Shown here: positions 1-11,466 of the stretch, piece by piece
Position numbering within the stretch: the first letter of the stretch is position 1
Layout: the number at the start of each line of letters is the position of its first letter
Notes under the pieces: generated by a model
What the model saw: the letters and a program-made list of their open reading frames with translations, nothing else
Databases searched by the model: none
Told to the model about the DNA's origin: nothing
Made by a program: the position numbers and the translations under genes
Source: Zanthoxylum bungeanum
Lineage: Eukaryota; Streptophyta; Magnoliopsida; Sapindales; Rutaceae
DNA: 64,000 nt
Direction of reading: 5' to 3'
NCBI GenBank assembly: GCA_019454045.1
Contig: SKCR01038161.1
Span: 62,001-126,000, forward strand

Positions 1-168
1 TCCATTATATTGAGGTTGATGCGATTTGCTTAAAATTTTAAAATAATTGAGTGCGAGCAAATTCATAATATTAAAAGCACTTGTTATTATGAAACATTAA
101 TGAAAACATATTCCTAATTTTAACATTCTCTCTTAACATGTGGGTTAAAATATTTCACAAACATTCAA

Positions 169-1013
169 ATGGCAAATAGAGTATCACTTCGTTCCATCCT
201 TGATGAGCATAAACTAAAATGGGACAACTACAATGACTTGTTTAGAAACCTTAAAATTTTCTTACGACAAGAAAATATTTTCTATGTTCTTGAAAGACCA
301 TTTCCCCTGAACCCGCAGAAGATGCTGACCAAAATACATTCGATGCTTGGAAGAAACACGTCGATGATGATGAACAATCAGTTTGCATAATGATTGGCTC
401 TATGTCGGACGAACTTTAGAAAGCTCACGAAGATATGGATGCTCAAACCATCATCTTTCACTTGAAGGAGTTGTATGCAACTTCCGTTCATACCGTGAGA
501 TTCCAAGTGTCATGTGCCTTATTCAAAACAAGGTATAAGGAAGGATCTGTTAGTGGACATGTGCTTAAGATGATTGGCCACATTGAAAAATTGGCCAACC
601 TCGGGTTCATCATGGATCATGAGATATGTCAGGATCTAATTCTTCAGTCCTTACCAAAATAATTCTTTAACTTTATTATGCAGTTTCATCTGCCTGATAA
701 AGAAGCTACTTTAGAAGAATTGCACAATCTGATAAAGCAAGCAGAGAACGACTTGAAACCAGAGCTTAAAACCTTTGTCATGCTTACGGGTATGGACCTG
801 AAGCCACGAGGCCCAAAGAAAAATAAGGGCAAGGCCAAGGCTCCAGATCACCTAAAGCCCAATGGTAAAGTGGAGAAGAAAAATGGAAATGGGAAATTTT
901 TCTTTTGTGGAAGAAGGGTCATTGGAAGAAAGAGTGCAGATCCTCGAAAGCCAATGAAGCTAGGGAAGCCCAAGAGGCCAAGAAGCCCAATGCTTCAGGT
1001 ATATTGTATATGA
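169..1013 (+). pseudogene. Copia gag (element H), frameshifted
   Basis: The remains of the capsid/nucleocapsid gene of element H. The first segment (169-390) opens with MANRVSLRSIL and continues with the LFRNLKIFLRQENIFYVLERP region typical of the N-terminal domain of copia Gag. The next segments (435-662 and 678-1013) continue the Gag core (for example DLILQSLPK) in other frames, so at least two frameshifts are present. A zinc-knuckle remnant is visible near 905-950 (KKGHWKKEC) but is split across frames and seems to have lost its first cysteine. In a live element Gag would form the virus-like particle. This copy cannot make it. Confidence 0.8.
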
Positions 1014-1306
1014 TTGAACTATATTCTCAAAACTCTGAACCTTCTACTTGGGTGCTTGACACTGGTTGTGGAACTCACTTGTGTAACAATGTGCAGGGCA
1101 TGAGAAACAGTAGGAGACTCCGTCATGGGGTGGTTGACTTACACATGGGTAATGGAGCAAAACTAGCTGCATTGTGCGTGGGGACTTATTCATTAGTTTT
1201 GCCGAATGGTTTAGTTTTAGACTTAGAAGATTGTGTTTATGTACCTTCTCTAGTAAAGAACATCATTCAATTTCTTCTTTATGTAATAAAGGATTTTCAT
1301 GCCTAA
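1014..1306 (+). pseudogene. Copia aspartic protease (element H)
   Basis: The protease segment of the H polyprotein. The sequence STWVLDTGCGTHLC contains the DTG-type active-site motif in the form usual for plant copia elements (D-T/S-G-C-G-S/T-H). About 60 residues later comes the PSLVKNII motif that normally closes the protease/integrase linker. The frame then breaks at about 1300, before the integrase. In an active element this enzyme cuts Gag-Pol inside the particle. Confidence 0.78.
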
Positions 1307-1461
1307 TAAGTTGTAATGAATGTTCTATTTATTTCAATGAAATAAAATTTGGAGATGGTATTTTGAATAATGCTATCTATGTCTTACAAACTAACAAAGA
1401 ATGTTCAACCTATAATATATACAACGTTAACTCGAATAATCTCAATGAATCACTTCTATAG

Positions 1462-2340
1462 CACAGTCGCTTAGGTCATATCAATGAAACAAGATTAACT
1501 AAGCTATATAAGGATGGGTATTTCAGACCCTTCAAATATGAACCTTATAGAACTTGTAAGGATTGTTTGCTTGGTAAAATGACCAAATTACCCTTCAAAG
1601 GTAAATGACAGCGTGCAACGGAGACATTAGAACTCATACATTCTGATGTATGTGGACCAATGTCAGTCACCGCTATAGGTGGATTCTCCTACTTCATTAC
1701 CTTTATCGATGATCACTCATGATATTGGTATGTGTATCTTATGCGGTACAAATCTGAAGCCTTTGAGAAATTTAAAGACTTCAAAGCTGAAGTAGAAAAC
1801 CAGCTTAATAAAAGTATTAAGTCACTAAGGTCTGACCGAGGTGGTGAATACTTAAGCAACGAATTTCAAGATTACTTGAGAGAAAATGACATTGTTTCCC
1901 AGTGGACTCCTCCGGGAACTCCATAGCATAATGTGGTCTCCGAAAGGAGAAATCAGACATTATTAGATATGGTCTGATCAATGATGCCAGACACAGATCT
2001 ACCTCTTTTATTTTGGGGTCTTGTTTTAGAAACTGCAACACTACTACTAAACCAAGTTCCTTCCAAGACTGTTAGTCAAACACCACATGAGTTATGGTCT
2101 GGGAAACGTCCTAGTCTTAGTTATCTAAGAGTTTGGGGATGTGACGCATATGTCAAGCTCACACAAACTAACAAATTAGATGATAAGGCAGTTAAATGTA
2201 AGTTTGTAGGATATGCCTTGAACTCAAGAACATACGTGTTCTACGTCCCAAATGAACAAATAATATTTGTCTCACGAAATGCTAAATTTTTAAAGAATCA
2301 ATTCCTTCTCAAGAAATTTAGTCGGAGTAAACTTGACCTC
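1462..2340 (+). pseudogene. Copia integrase (element H) with internal stops
   Basis: The integrase region starts with the zinc-binding block HSRLGHIN and CKDCLLGK (HHCC type, N-terminal domain). The catalytic core follows: IHSDVCGPM (first Asp), then SLRSDRGGEYLS (second Asp) and a region equivalent to VSERRNQTLLDMV (catalytic Glu). The C-terminal part, with SKTVSQTPHELWSGKRPSLSYLRVWGC, is typical of plant copia integrases. I see in-frame stops at about 1607, 1721, 1924 and 1975, so the enzyme is not made. The core matches the integrase of E2 in order and spacing. Confidence 0.82.
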
Positions 2341-2519
2341 GATGAGGTACGAGAAGAACAAACTAACATAAAAACCCCAGGCCCCTCAAAAGGGCAGCGA
2401 CAGAACAACCACAAGGTTATGAACTCAGAAGGTCTGGTAGGGAAAGACATGAGCCTGAAAGATATTGTTTCCATATTGATGAGGAACATGATCAGGTCAT
2501 TGAGAATGACGATCCCACC

Positions 2520-2690
2520 AGTTATGACGAAGCAATGCGTGACATTGATTCAGTCAAGTGGCTTGAGGCCATGAAATCCAAAATAGACTATATGTATCAG
2601 AATCAAGTTTGGGACTTGGTAGATGCACCTGAAGGGATAAAACCAATAGGCTACAAGTGGATTTACAAGCGTAAAACTGAGGTGAAAATT
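2520..2690 (+). pseudogene. Start of copia reverse transcriptase (element H), truncated
   Basis: Encodes the first conserved RT block, including WLEAMKSKIDYMYQNQVW followed by DAPEGIKPIGYKWIYKRK. The same block opens the RT of E2. The next expected block (ARLVAKGY and the catalytic YVDD region) is absent because the sequence changes abruptly near 2690. Confidence 0.8.
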
Positions 2691-2988
2691 CTAATCATAC
2701 ATAGAATCATAAAGCATATGAGTTTTAATATGTTGGAATTATTTTAGGCATTAAATAACTTTGATTAATATTTAATTATGATATTGCATTTTATTTTATT
2801 CAAATAAATTTACTATTCATGTTTTTCTGCAGACGCGTGAACTTTAAATGCAATTTCACAATTCAAATCTTAACCAATCATGCAAAACTTGTGCCTAAAA
2901 TTAAGTTCATGGTGTTAGTTTTCCAACGAGATTTTAAACACCCAATTTCGAGTTCAAATAAGTGATAACTAATCAAAACAAAAACGGC
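2691..2988 (-). other. Stub of J internal DNA, no gene seen
   Basis: An AT-rich stretch between the broken RT of H and the PBS of J. Read on the minus strand it follows the PBS directly, so it should be the first 300 bases of the J leader. I see no coding motif. The junction with H near 2690 shows no LTR end, which suggests a deletion or rearrangement rather than a simple insertion. Confidence 0.5.
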
Positions 2989-3000
2989 GCTCTGATACCA
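2989..3000 (-). promoter_or_regulatory. Primer binding site of element J (tRNA-iMet type)
   Basis: The minus strand reads TGGTATCAGAGC, the classic copia primer binding site complementary to the 3' end of initiator tRNA-Met. It lies two to three bases inside the inner LTR edge and fixes the minus orientation of J. Confidence 0.85.
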
Positions 3001-3002
3001 CT

Positions 3003-4972
3003 TTTGGGAAGCGGTCGCGAGTGCGCAGCGAAAAATCAAAATTATTATGTCGCTTTCCCTTTGCCCAAAACCCATTTGTTTTTATTATTCTACAAGCCTA
3101 GACATGTTACTATATATTCTAAGTATAAAAAATCATAAAACATGCAAAGAACATAAACCTAAACATGCTAACTATCAAAAGAACTCTAATTAAAACAAAG
3201 AAAGAAAAAGACTTACTTCAACCGAAGACTCCTCCAGTCCTCCCTCCAATCTACAAGCTTTTCTCGAACTCAGCAAGCTCTTCCACGTTCCAAAGAGACA
3301 CCCAAGTGTATGGCCTCCAAAGATGCACACACCAAAGCTAAAACTCAACGGCAAGACTACGCCTTGAGTGCACAGGTATTTTGACCTTGGTGCTGGCCTA
3401 GGCAAATACCTCAAAACTTTTAACTTGAAGTTCCTTTTGTCAATTAGACTTAAGGATCCTCAAAATCAGTGGCTTACTCTTAAACTTTAGAGTTGCTGAC
3501 TTATATAAACCCAAGATTTGAAAGGTTTGGTGCAAAAATTTGTGAAGAATTCTTTGGGTTTATATAGTGCTCCAAAGACAACAAAATTAATTAAGAATCC
3601 GATGTGGGATAAAAGCCAATTTAATCTTAGCCATTGGATCTTAATTTAGTGGTTTAATGAGATTATAAAACCCTAAAAAGAGTTTGAGACGAATTGGAAT
3701 TCAAAACAAATAACAAAAAAAAAAATTACTTTTCACACGATACTATTCATGCGTTACTATTCACATGAATATTAATTTTTTTATTTTTTATTTATTCCAA
3801 TTCCCAAAGTGCCCCTATCGTCATTCACTAATCCCTAAGCCACTATGGAACCTCATAAATGATATGTTCAATAATTAAACACATTGAACCATTTATGAAC
3901 AATTCCTACAACAATCATATATGCTGTTAAATATTAATTGTGCACTGTTAACCATTGATTTCGACTTTGTTGTGTGTGACCTTTTGGGTTCCCCTCAAGT
4001 TGGACATGAAATGAATCGTGATAATTTAATCGAACATAAATTATCCTTCGATCAGATGGTCATTCGATTTCAATGACCAAGGTTGACATCTAGCAACATG
4101 CCAATGCCCCCAAATGAGAATGAAAGATATATATACCCATTCTGTATGCGATTTACATATGATAGGGTCATTCGCCTCACTGTATCCCCACCTATTGACC
4201 TAGGGTACAGAAAGTGTCTACCTATATGGTCAAATGTATGATGTTGATAGTGTCATGAATCATGCTCACCCAAGAATCTCACATGATTCTTCCGCTGTGG
4301 CCACAGTCTCAAGCACTGATCACACATTTCAACCCGCGAACTGGAATACTACTCTTATTAGAAAATATTATCCGAGAGAGTGGCGATTCTCTGTTGTATC
4401 TTTACAAACTTCATGTGTTTCAAAAAATGACCAAATCATACCCTTATGACCGAATCTTTTGAACCGGGGAAGGAGAATGTCAAAGTTATTTGATTCACAC
4501 ATAAGATTGTAAAGACCTCAAGTCTAAGGACTAGTCATATAATCGATACATGAAAGTTCTCACAGACACATGGGATAAACATTCCATATGAAAACTTTCG
4601 GCGGTCAGTTCGATGGACACGAGCAACTCATGCATCCATGTGATACACCAAGCAGACGGATCTCCGCTAGTAGCCTTTGAGATCGGCTACCCCACTTAAG
4701 GGCGGATCATATCATCATGCTAGTCTTTCTGCTTTGTGAACGACCAGATTATCCATAAAACTGTGACTAGGAAAATTTAAGAGTAATGATTCTCATAAGG
4801 TGTGGAAGCCATCATCTTATTACTCTAAGGGCTTTATTACATTGTTGATGATTCATCTAAGTTATAGAAGACACGTATAATAAAGATTTCCATTTTATTA
4901 ATTAATGAAAATATTACAAATACATGTATATATAGCTCATCCACAAGTTGGGTATAGGACATACCCCTAACA
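3003..4972 (-). repeat. 5' LTR of copia element J
   Basis: On the minus strand the LTR begins TGTTAGGGG (4972 downwards) and ends near 3003 with a decayed CCCAA-type end next to the PBS. At about 1.97 kb it matches the size of the E1/E2 LTRs. A TATA box (TATATAAA, minus) lies at 3559-3566, leaving about 550 bases for R and U5. No gene is present; short open frames near 4234-4462 and 3190-3414 are chance. No second LTR of J is visible, so the element is truncated or its partner LTR is outside the window. Confidence 0.65.
3559..3566 (-). promoter_or_regulatory. TATA box in the J LTR
   Basis: Minus-strand TATATAAA about 560 bases before the LTR end, a normal position for the LTR promoter. Confidence 0.5.
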
Positions 4973-5205
4973 CCAACACCCAGCATCGCGACGCGTACTG
5001 GGAAATTTTTATAAATTTGATTCTGGAATGTGAACGTCATGACACCCAGGGACTTGCACCACAACACGGAGACTGAGGATGTTCACTGATTTTAGAGAAT
5101 TATGTTTGAGGATTAAGGTTGTTTCATCCTTGGGACGTAGAGATTTAAGAAGGTTTAGCTGTTTATTAGCAAAATTCAGTGTAGGAGATTTCAAATGAGG
5201 ATTCA
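4973..5205. other. Noncoding left flank of D
   Basis: Sequence between the J LTR and the antisense ORF of D. It presumably holds the promoter/5' UTR of that ORF and the 3' untranslated region of D. I see no clear polypurine tract or LTR edge. Confidence 0.4.
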
Positions 5206-7433
5206 ATGGATAGTTGTGATATGAGGATGTACACTGGATCATCTAGTGAGTCGACTGAAGAAGAAGTCAGTCTTGAGTGGTCGAACGAATGTTTTCATGG
5301 TGCTGGGATCTTGACAATAGCTGAACCGCCACTAGGTATCCCTAAGGACGTAATACCTCTAAGGACTTTACCTTATATTGGGGAGTCGAAGCGAGCCGAT
5401 AAATATTTTGACTATGAATCTAATCAGCCGAGTGACCGAGCAGTCCATGAGGGAAATGAAAATAAAATATAGGTTTCCCCCGTCGATTGAGGTTATATTA
5501 GTAAAATCGACTGAAAGGATTGATTACCAAATACCCGGATGGGTCGGGTTCTATGAGCATCCGTTTACTGATGGATTGAGGTTTCCCATACCCAGTTAGT
5601 GTGGGAAGTATTGGATCATTTTGGATTAACCCATTCGCAATTGATGCCTAACACATGGAGAGTATTATTGTCGATTGAGTGCATGGCATATGAGTTGGGG
5701 ATGAGGTTTGGGGTTAAAGATCTACTCTACACATATTACTTGAAGGATGTGAAGGAGAATGGAAGGTATCATTTGTTTCTTTGACAGAAGAGGGAGAACT
5801 TGGTGTTAGGCTTGATTACGAATGAATGAGAGGATTGGCAGAAATTTTATTTTTTGTGAGGCGGGAGAATATTTTTCGATCGATTGGGGCTGGTCGTATC
5901 TCCAAATAGTGGAATACGTCGAGTGAGTGTATTTCTTTATATACAGTATTCCATTGTTGACTTGTCGACTAGCTAATGTTTATCACCTTCATGTTTTGCA
6001 GGTTCATCCCGAAACTGTTCATTCTACGTAACTCTAGGTGTCATTGTAAACACCAGATACTTGTTGAGTCTACCAGATCCAGAGAGGAATTGAAGGGTCT
6101 TGTTGGAGGAGAAGATGTTGAGGCTGACTCTATTGTGGAAGGAAGTGCTTGATACTGAAGGTACTCATTTGGCTCATTGTAGAAAAATTATGGCCGTCAT
6201 ATTGTGCATTTGATCGTGTCGACTAACATTCGGAAGGCTACTATTTTTAAAGCCACTAACACCTGAAGAAATTTTATGCACAACTAAAATTATGTCGGGT
6301 TGATTCAAGGTGCCGTCACTTTAGGAGCAAAGACCAAGAGGAATAGTAAAAAAGCCAAGGTAAAGGACTCTAAAGTTCAAGAAATCGAGGCCTCAGCGCT
6401 AAAGGATGTTGTTTCGACTAGGACTCTTGATGTATTAATACCATCAACTGATATGGCTGTCATATCGAGGAAGAGGAAAGCCACAGTTGAAGTGGAAGAA
6501 GACCTGGAGAATGTCATAGTGAAGATTCCTCATAGGTCGACTGTAATTTCATACCATTCTAGCCTCTCAAAGTTCATCAAAATGCTCCATCTTGAAGAAG
6601 ATGAACATAGGCTTACCGAATTAGGCCCAACGGAGACAAACAAGAAGATCGCGGTGTTGAGTTATCCCGTAAGTGTTCTCGGGAACTTTATTTTCTTTTA
6701 CGTTTTCTTCTGGTCGAATGGGAATAACACAAATGTTTTTCCAGACAATGGAATGTTGCCACTTCCTGTAAGAGTTTGTTGAGTCGAGCCAAATGAGAAC
6801 GGGGGAGTTGGAGATTCCAAAATGGCGGTCAGGAAAGAGTACGCCGAGTGGAATGAGGCTTTTAGGAAGAAGTCGAAGAGGGTGGATGAAGTGGAGAAAG
6901 AGCTGAAGTCGACTTGGGCGACATTAAAGCTTGAAAGAGAGGTTCATAAAGCTAAGATAGAGGCTTATAAAGAAATTGTGCATTCCTTGGAGAATGAGAA
7001 GGGTGAGTTGGAAGAGAGGTTGGAAGGGATCTGTTATGAGGCCATGTTAATTGAGAGGAGCAAATTGATGAGGCAATATCTAGCTGGGGTGTATAAGCAT
7101 TGGACTCCCAAAAAGTGGATAAGGGAGCATGAGTGGTATAAGGCTGGGATCTCTTCATCGGATGAGAAGATTGAAGAAGCTAAAGAGGTTATTCCAGCTG
7201 CTGCTGAATCTGTCTACTCGGAGGGAAAGATTGTAACAGAGAGTGAGTTATTAGAGTCAAATGAGGTTCCTAAAGGAGTTCAAGAGAAGATCACTGAAGT
7301 TGGCGAGTGGTCTGGTTTTAAAGAGAGTCAGATTCTAGAGACTATGGTAGCTCATACCTCTGATATACAAGAAGTCTATGCTGATGACGCTTCCTCAGCT
7401 GAGGATCAGGAAACTGATGTTGCTGAAGACTGA
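5206..7433 (+). pseudogene. Antisense extra ORF of element D (Transposase_28-like), intron-containing, broken
   Basis: This gene runs opposite to the pol of D, between integrase and the 3' end, where Tat/Retand elements are known to carry an antisense ORF. The N-terminal part (5206-5790, three frames) has a conserved block with YRFPPSIEV, GWVGFYEHPFTDGLRFPI and LTHSQLMPNTWRVLLSIE, resembling the 'putative gypsy type transposon' family (Pfam Transposase_28). Two stretches look like spliced introns: about 5921-6001 (GT start, pyrimidine-rich TTTTGCAG end) and 6670-6745 (GTAAGT start, TTTTTCCAG end). The last part (6822-7433) is a Lys/Glu-rich predicted coiled coil with an acidic tail. Frameshifts near 5450 and a stop at 5597 break it. 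The protein's function is unknown. Confidence 0.65.
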
Positions 7434-7763
7434 AAATTGCATTCCTCTTTTGTACTTGTGATTTTGATGGCCAATGGCCTTAATGTAAAAACTTTATTTT
7501 CCTATAACAATCTTTCTATCTTTGATATGAGAACTTTCGTTTGTAGATATTTTTGTAGCCTGAACTTTTATTTTTAGAAATGTCACATATATATTTAAGT
7601 GATCTTAACTTAAGTCTTCCCTCAAACCAAGTTATAAAACATTGGAAAAATTTTAACAAATCCCAAATTCGAAAAGAAGAAAGGCTAAAAGGTAGTCTCT
7701 TTGTCCCCAGTCATAGACCAGTCACTAGTCGAGTGGCTGGTTTATGACTCATAGTCAGAGGGT
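7434..7763. other. Spacer between convergent D genes
   Basis: Noncoding DNA between the end of the antisense ORF (plus) and the end of integrase (minus). It probably holds both 3' UTRs and contains the inverted repeat at 7710-7748. Confidence 0.5.
7710..7748. repeat. 17-bp inverted repeat with 5-base loop
   Basis: Left arm 7710-7726 and right arm 7732-7748 are complementary except at two positions that could form G-U pairs in RNA. The loop is AGTCG. It lies between two convergent genes, so it could fold in transcripts from either strand. Confidence 0.6.
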
Positions 7764-7967
7764 CTACCTGTAGTATCCCTTGAGATGTATAGCGTTCTAG
7801 ATATTTTGAATATGTCTACCATCTTCAGTTTTCAATTTGTAAGCTCCTTGTCCAACTACCTTGGTAATGACATATGGGCCTTCCCATGTAGATCCAAGCT
7901 TCCCATCTCTAACTTCCTTTATATTCTGAAAGACTTTGTGTAGGACCTAATCTCATTCCTTTAGAAG
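7764..7967 (-). pseudogene. Integrase C-terminus of element D
   Basis: Read on the minus strand, this encodes the GPY/F-type C-terminal domain of a gypsy integrase (KLGSTWEGPYVITKVVGQG) and the usual Tat pol ending NAIHLKGYYR before a stop at 7764-7766. A premature stop sits at 7797-7799 where a Trp is expected (TGG to TAG), and two more lie near 7950. The upstream part of the gene continues on the other side of E1 at 46754, about 38.8 kb away. Confidence 0.78.
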
Positions 7968-9927
7968 TGTTGGACAATTATGACCCATAGTATCACTATT
8001 TGTACAAAATATGGTGTTGCTGTACAAATTAACTATGTGAAGAAAGGAAATTGCTCTTTTATCATTTGTAATTGGATTACCGGGATAGATAAATGATAAA
8101 AGTACATATGATTAGTACCAGATTAATAAAATATGAGACAATTTTAATCCACGTAAGGTTTAATCATTAAATATCCCTAGTCGTAGTATTATCGAGACTG
8201 GATATCGATAATGTGGAATGGGCTAGTATTACACTTGTGCGTGTTATGGAAGCGTAACGACATAATTCTCATATATTTGGGTATTGGATACTTATGCAAG
8301 TGTAATAGGAGGTTCTGTTTACCGATGGAACGGAAACAACTTCACTCTGGATAGACCCCTCGGAATCCCATTGGTAGTATGACTATGTGTCTATGGGAAT
8401 CCGAATCAGGGTAGGTGTATTTGGTCTTAACCTGAGACTTGCATCGCTAATACTTACGACAATCAGTATACTTTGGTTTTAGTCGTCTGGGGCTTTAACA
8501 TGTTCTGTGTACGCCTCTTCTGGGTATACTGAGAATCGTAGTGTATTGGGTGTGATGTCAAGGTGGAAGTATCACTTCAGTCATATGGAGATGATGATCA
8601 TGTAGGATACGGAACTAGTACTCTTAAGTACTGCAATCATCAGGATAATATGACTAGGTCATGATTATCTGATTATAGAGACTAGTTACCAGAGATCCGA
8701 TATATGCTTCGTACGGGGCAGACATAATTCCAGCCCTATGCCTAGCATGTGGTATCGATACTGGATCGTAATACGCAATACTACGTATACTACGCCTGAC
8801 AAAGATCTTTTATTCCGCAGAAGAATATTTCTGGAGAATTGGGTAGGCACAGTGCTTTGCTAGAAGCCAACCATGTCTTGTAAATCGGTAAGAACATGGT
8901 ACTGGGTACGCACGTGTTCGGATAGTCTGATGACTGTATTTACTACCAATATATCCAGAGATCTCATGGGTCGATTCCCAAAGATTCACCGATGAGATTT
9001 GACTCAAACGGAAAATTAATCTGGGATTAATTATGAGAGAGAAAATTAATCTGGGATTAATTATCAGAGAAAGAATTAATTTGGGATTAATTGCGTCAAG
9101 AATTTATCTGGGATTAAATTCGTCGATAAGAGAGAACGCGATTAATTTGGAATTAATCGGTAAAATAAATTTAATAGTTAAATTGGATTTTTCTATTTAA
9201 TTTATTATTTGGCCTAAAAAAATATATCGGATATATTAATTGAAATTAGATTTAAACGCGGATTTAAAATTGGATTTTAATTCAAGCGAACGAATTAATT
9301 TAGAATTAATTCGTAAGCGACTTTAGTAATAATATTACGAGGCATTATTATTTAATTAAATTAGATTTAATTAAGTCACAACATCAATTCGTTTAATTCG
9401 AAATTAAACGAACCCAGGCCCGAGCGAAGTTGCGTGTTGGATTGTCCGACTTAAATTTGTAATTTAAAGTGGGGCCCACCAACTTACATCAAATGTCTAA
9501 ACAAGTGATGGAAGTTGTTATTAGTTGAGAAAAAGCTTAGATTGCTTTTGACACACTCAAGCTAATTCCAACACACAAACTAAGTATAAATTAATTGGTC
9601 AACTTTGGAAGTTACCACTAGTTACTATTCACATCAAATAAAAAACTATCTCTTCTCCTCTCTACCTATTGGCCAAAACTTTGCACTCATGGAGGGGCAA
9701 TTTTTCTTTCAAAATTTGTTCATGCTAGCATATAAAGGAGTGAATCAAGGTGATAGGGAAACTCACCCAAGGGTTTAGGACTCTATTCCAAGCTTGGAGC
9801 TTCATCTTCAACAAAGATAAGTCTTGAAATTCATCCAATCAAAGTAAGTAATTTCCGCAACTCTTTTTGATTTATCCACACACAAATCTTTTTTAGCTGA
9901 TCTTGGCATGTTCTAGGAACACTAACA
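7968..9927 (+). repeat. 5' LTR of E1
   Basis: A 1960-bp LTR starting TGTTGGACAATTATGACC and ending CTAGGAACACTAACA. It matches the 3' LTR pieces at both ends and the E2 LTRs in order. The region 9000-9400 has a run of short repeats built on 'attaatctgggattaatt'. A TATA box lies at 9731-9738. No gene is present. Confidence 0.9.
9731..9738 (+). promoter_or_regulatory. TATA box in the E1 5' LTR
   Basis: TATAAAGG about 190 bases before the LTR end. The 3' LTR copy near 46556 reads CATAAAGA and has lost the box. Confidence 0.55.
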
Positions 9928-9928
9928 A

Positions 9929-9940
9929 TGGTATCAGAGC
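9929..9940 (+). promoter_or_regulatory. Primer binding site of E1 (tRNA-iMet type)
   Basis: TGGTATCAGAGC, one base after the 5' LTR. It is a perfect copy of the usual copia site. Confidence 0.9.
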
Positions 9941-11466
9941 CTCCTAAGTTTGATTTGGAAATCTATGGTTCATGACTTTAATTTGGGATTTTTGTGTTTG
10001 GAGCTTGATTTTCCTAAATTGGTTGTTTGGTTGTGGTTGGTGATGATGAATTGGATTTGTGCATCAATAGAATTGAGAAAAATTGATTGGATAAAAAATC
10101 TCCAATTCTTGAGCTATGGCCGAATGGAACCCTTTAAAATGCTCATGGTGATTTTTGAATTTTGACAAATTGGATATGTTAAAAGCATGAAAAGAATATT
10201 GATTGTTGTTTTAATTAGATTGAAATCAAAAATTGGATGTTATTTCATGTAATTACCGTGGGATATAAGCATGTATAGATTTATTTTGCTTCAATTTGTG
10301 TTGGACATGAATTGGAAATGTTGAGTATGATTAATTGAATTAATTAGTATTTTGGAAATGTTAGATTAATTGATTAATTGTACTAATTACACTTTAATTA
10401 AATTAATATGTAATTTAGAATAATGGGTTAATTTAATTTGTTGTAATTGGGATTAATGGGCTTGGTTGGGCCAAGTTTGGTTTTGGACAATTGGGTTGGA
10501 TCCAATTGGGCCTAAAACAATTTCCATAAAGTCCAAATATGACATTTGGGCCTTTAAAAATTTAATTGGGCCTAATGGGCCAAAATTGATTTTATGGCAT
10601 AAGGGTGATTCCTTATTGGGCCTTGGAATCTTGGGTTTGATCCATAATGGCCAAAGCCCATGCCTAAAGAATTAATTAAAAGCCCATTGGACTTTAATTA
10701 AAAAGTATTGGATACTAATTGGGCCTTTGAGACCCATGTAGATTGGATTTGGAATCCAAGTCTAAAAGGCACTTTTAAAAGTGTAATTATTTAATTTGGA
10801 ATTAAATATGAATTAGTATTGAATATAATTTAATTTGGATTTAAAATTGTAGTTCGATATAATTTAAGAATACGTACTTTGAGTACTTATTCTTAAATGA
10901 GTTGGACTCGCGCAAATCAAATCGTTGTTTGAACATTGGATGGTCATTAATTCAAAGATTAATTAATTGGATTAGATTGATTGAATAACATGCTTTGTGT
11001 GAATACTTGGATGTATGAATGAATAATGTATATCACATGGATATTAGAAGGTTGAGGGCAATTTTGGAAATTATTGTAATAGATTTAGAATTTATTAAAT
11101 TTGACCTGCGTGTGCAGCCTATTATCTCCTTATCTAATTGTATTTCTCTTCTCACCAATTCCCCTCAATGTAAATGAGGTTTCTTTATAAGTATTATGTA
11201 ATTGGGTAGAAGTATGAATAGTGCTAGTAAGAAAGATGAAAGGGAGAGATTTTTTCTAGGAACAAAGTTTGTTATATATCCATCCGAATATCATTATTAT
11301 TTTATTCGCGCCTTATTATGCTTTTAGAATGCATGCTCAAGGGTGTATGATGAGACCTAATTAAAGATAATAAATTGGTTACCAAATCGCGACAAAAACC
11401 CTCATTTTATATTACGCATTTTTCCTTCCATTGAGTGATTCTCTATCAAGATCCAAGATTGGCATT

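Larger units (their letters stand above)
1..2690 (+). mobile_element. Copia element H, 5'-truncated by the window and 3'-truncated
   Basis: A Ty1/copia internal region read in the order gag, protease, integrase and start of reverse transcriptase, which is the copia gene order. The 5' LTR lies left of the window. Bases 1-168 are AT-rich leader with no recognisable gene. Several in-frame stops and frameshifts show that the copy is dead. Homology stops near 2690, just after the first RT block, and the sequence changes to the stub of minus-strand element J. Confidence 0.85.

Noticed and set aside
4234..4462. Open frames in the J LTR
   Set aside because: Short, overlapping in two frames, with no family features, and located in LTR sequence.
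9929..9940. tRNA gene
   Set aside because: Only the 12 bases complementary to a tRNA 3' end are present; it is a primer binding site.
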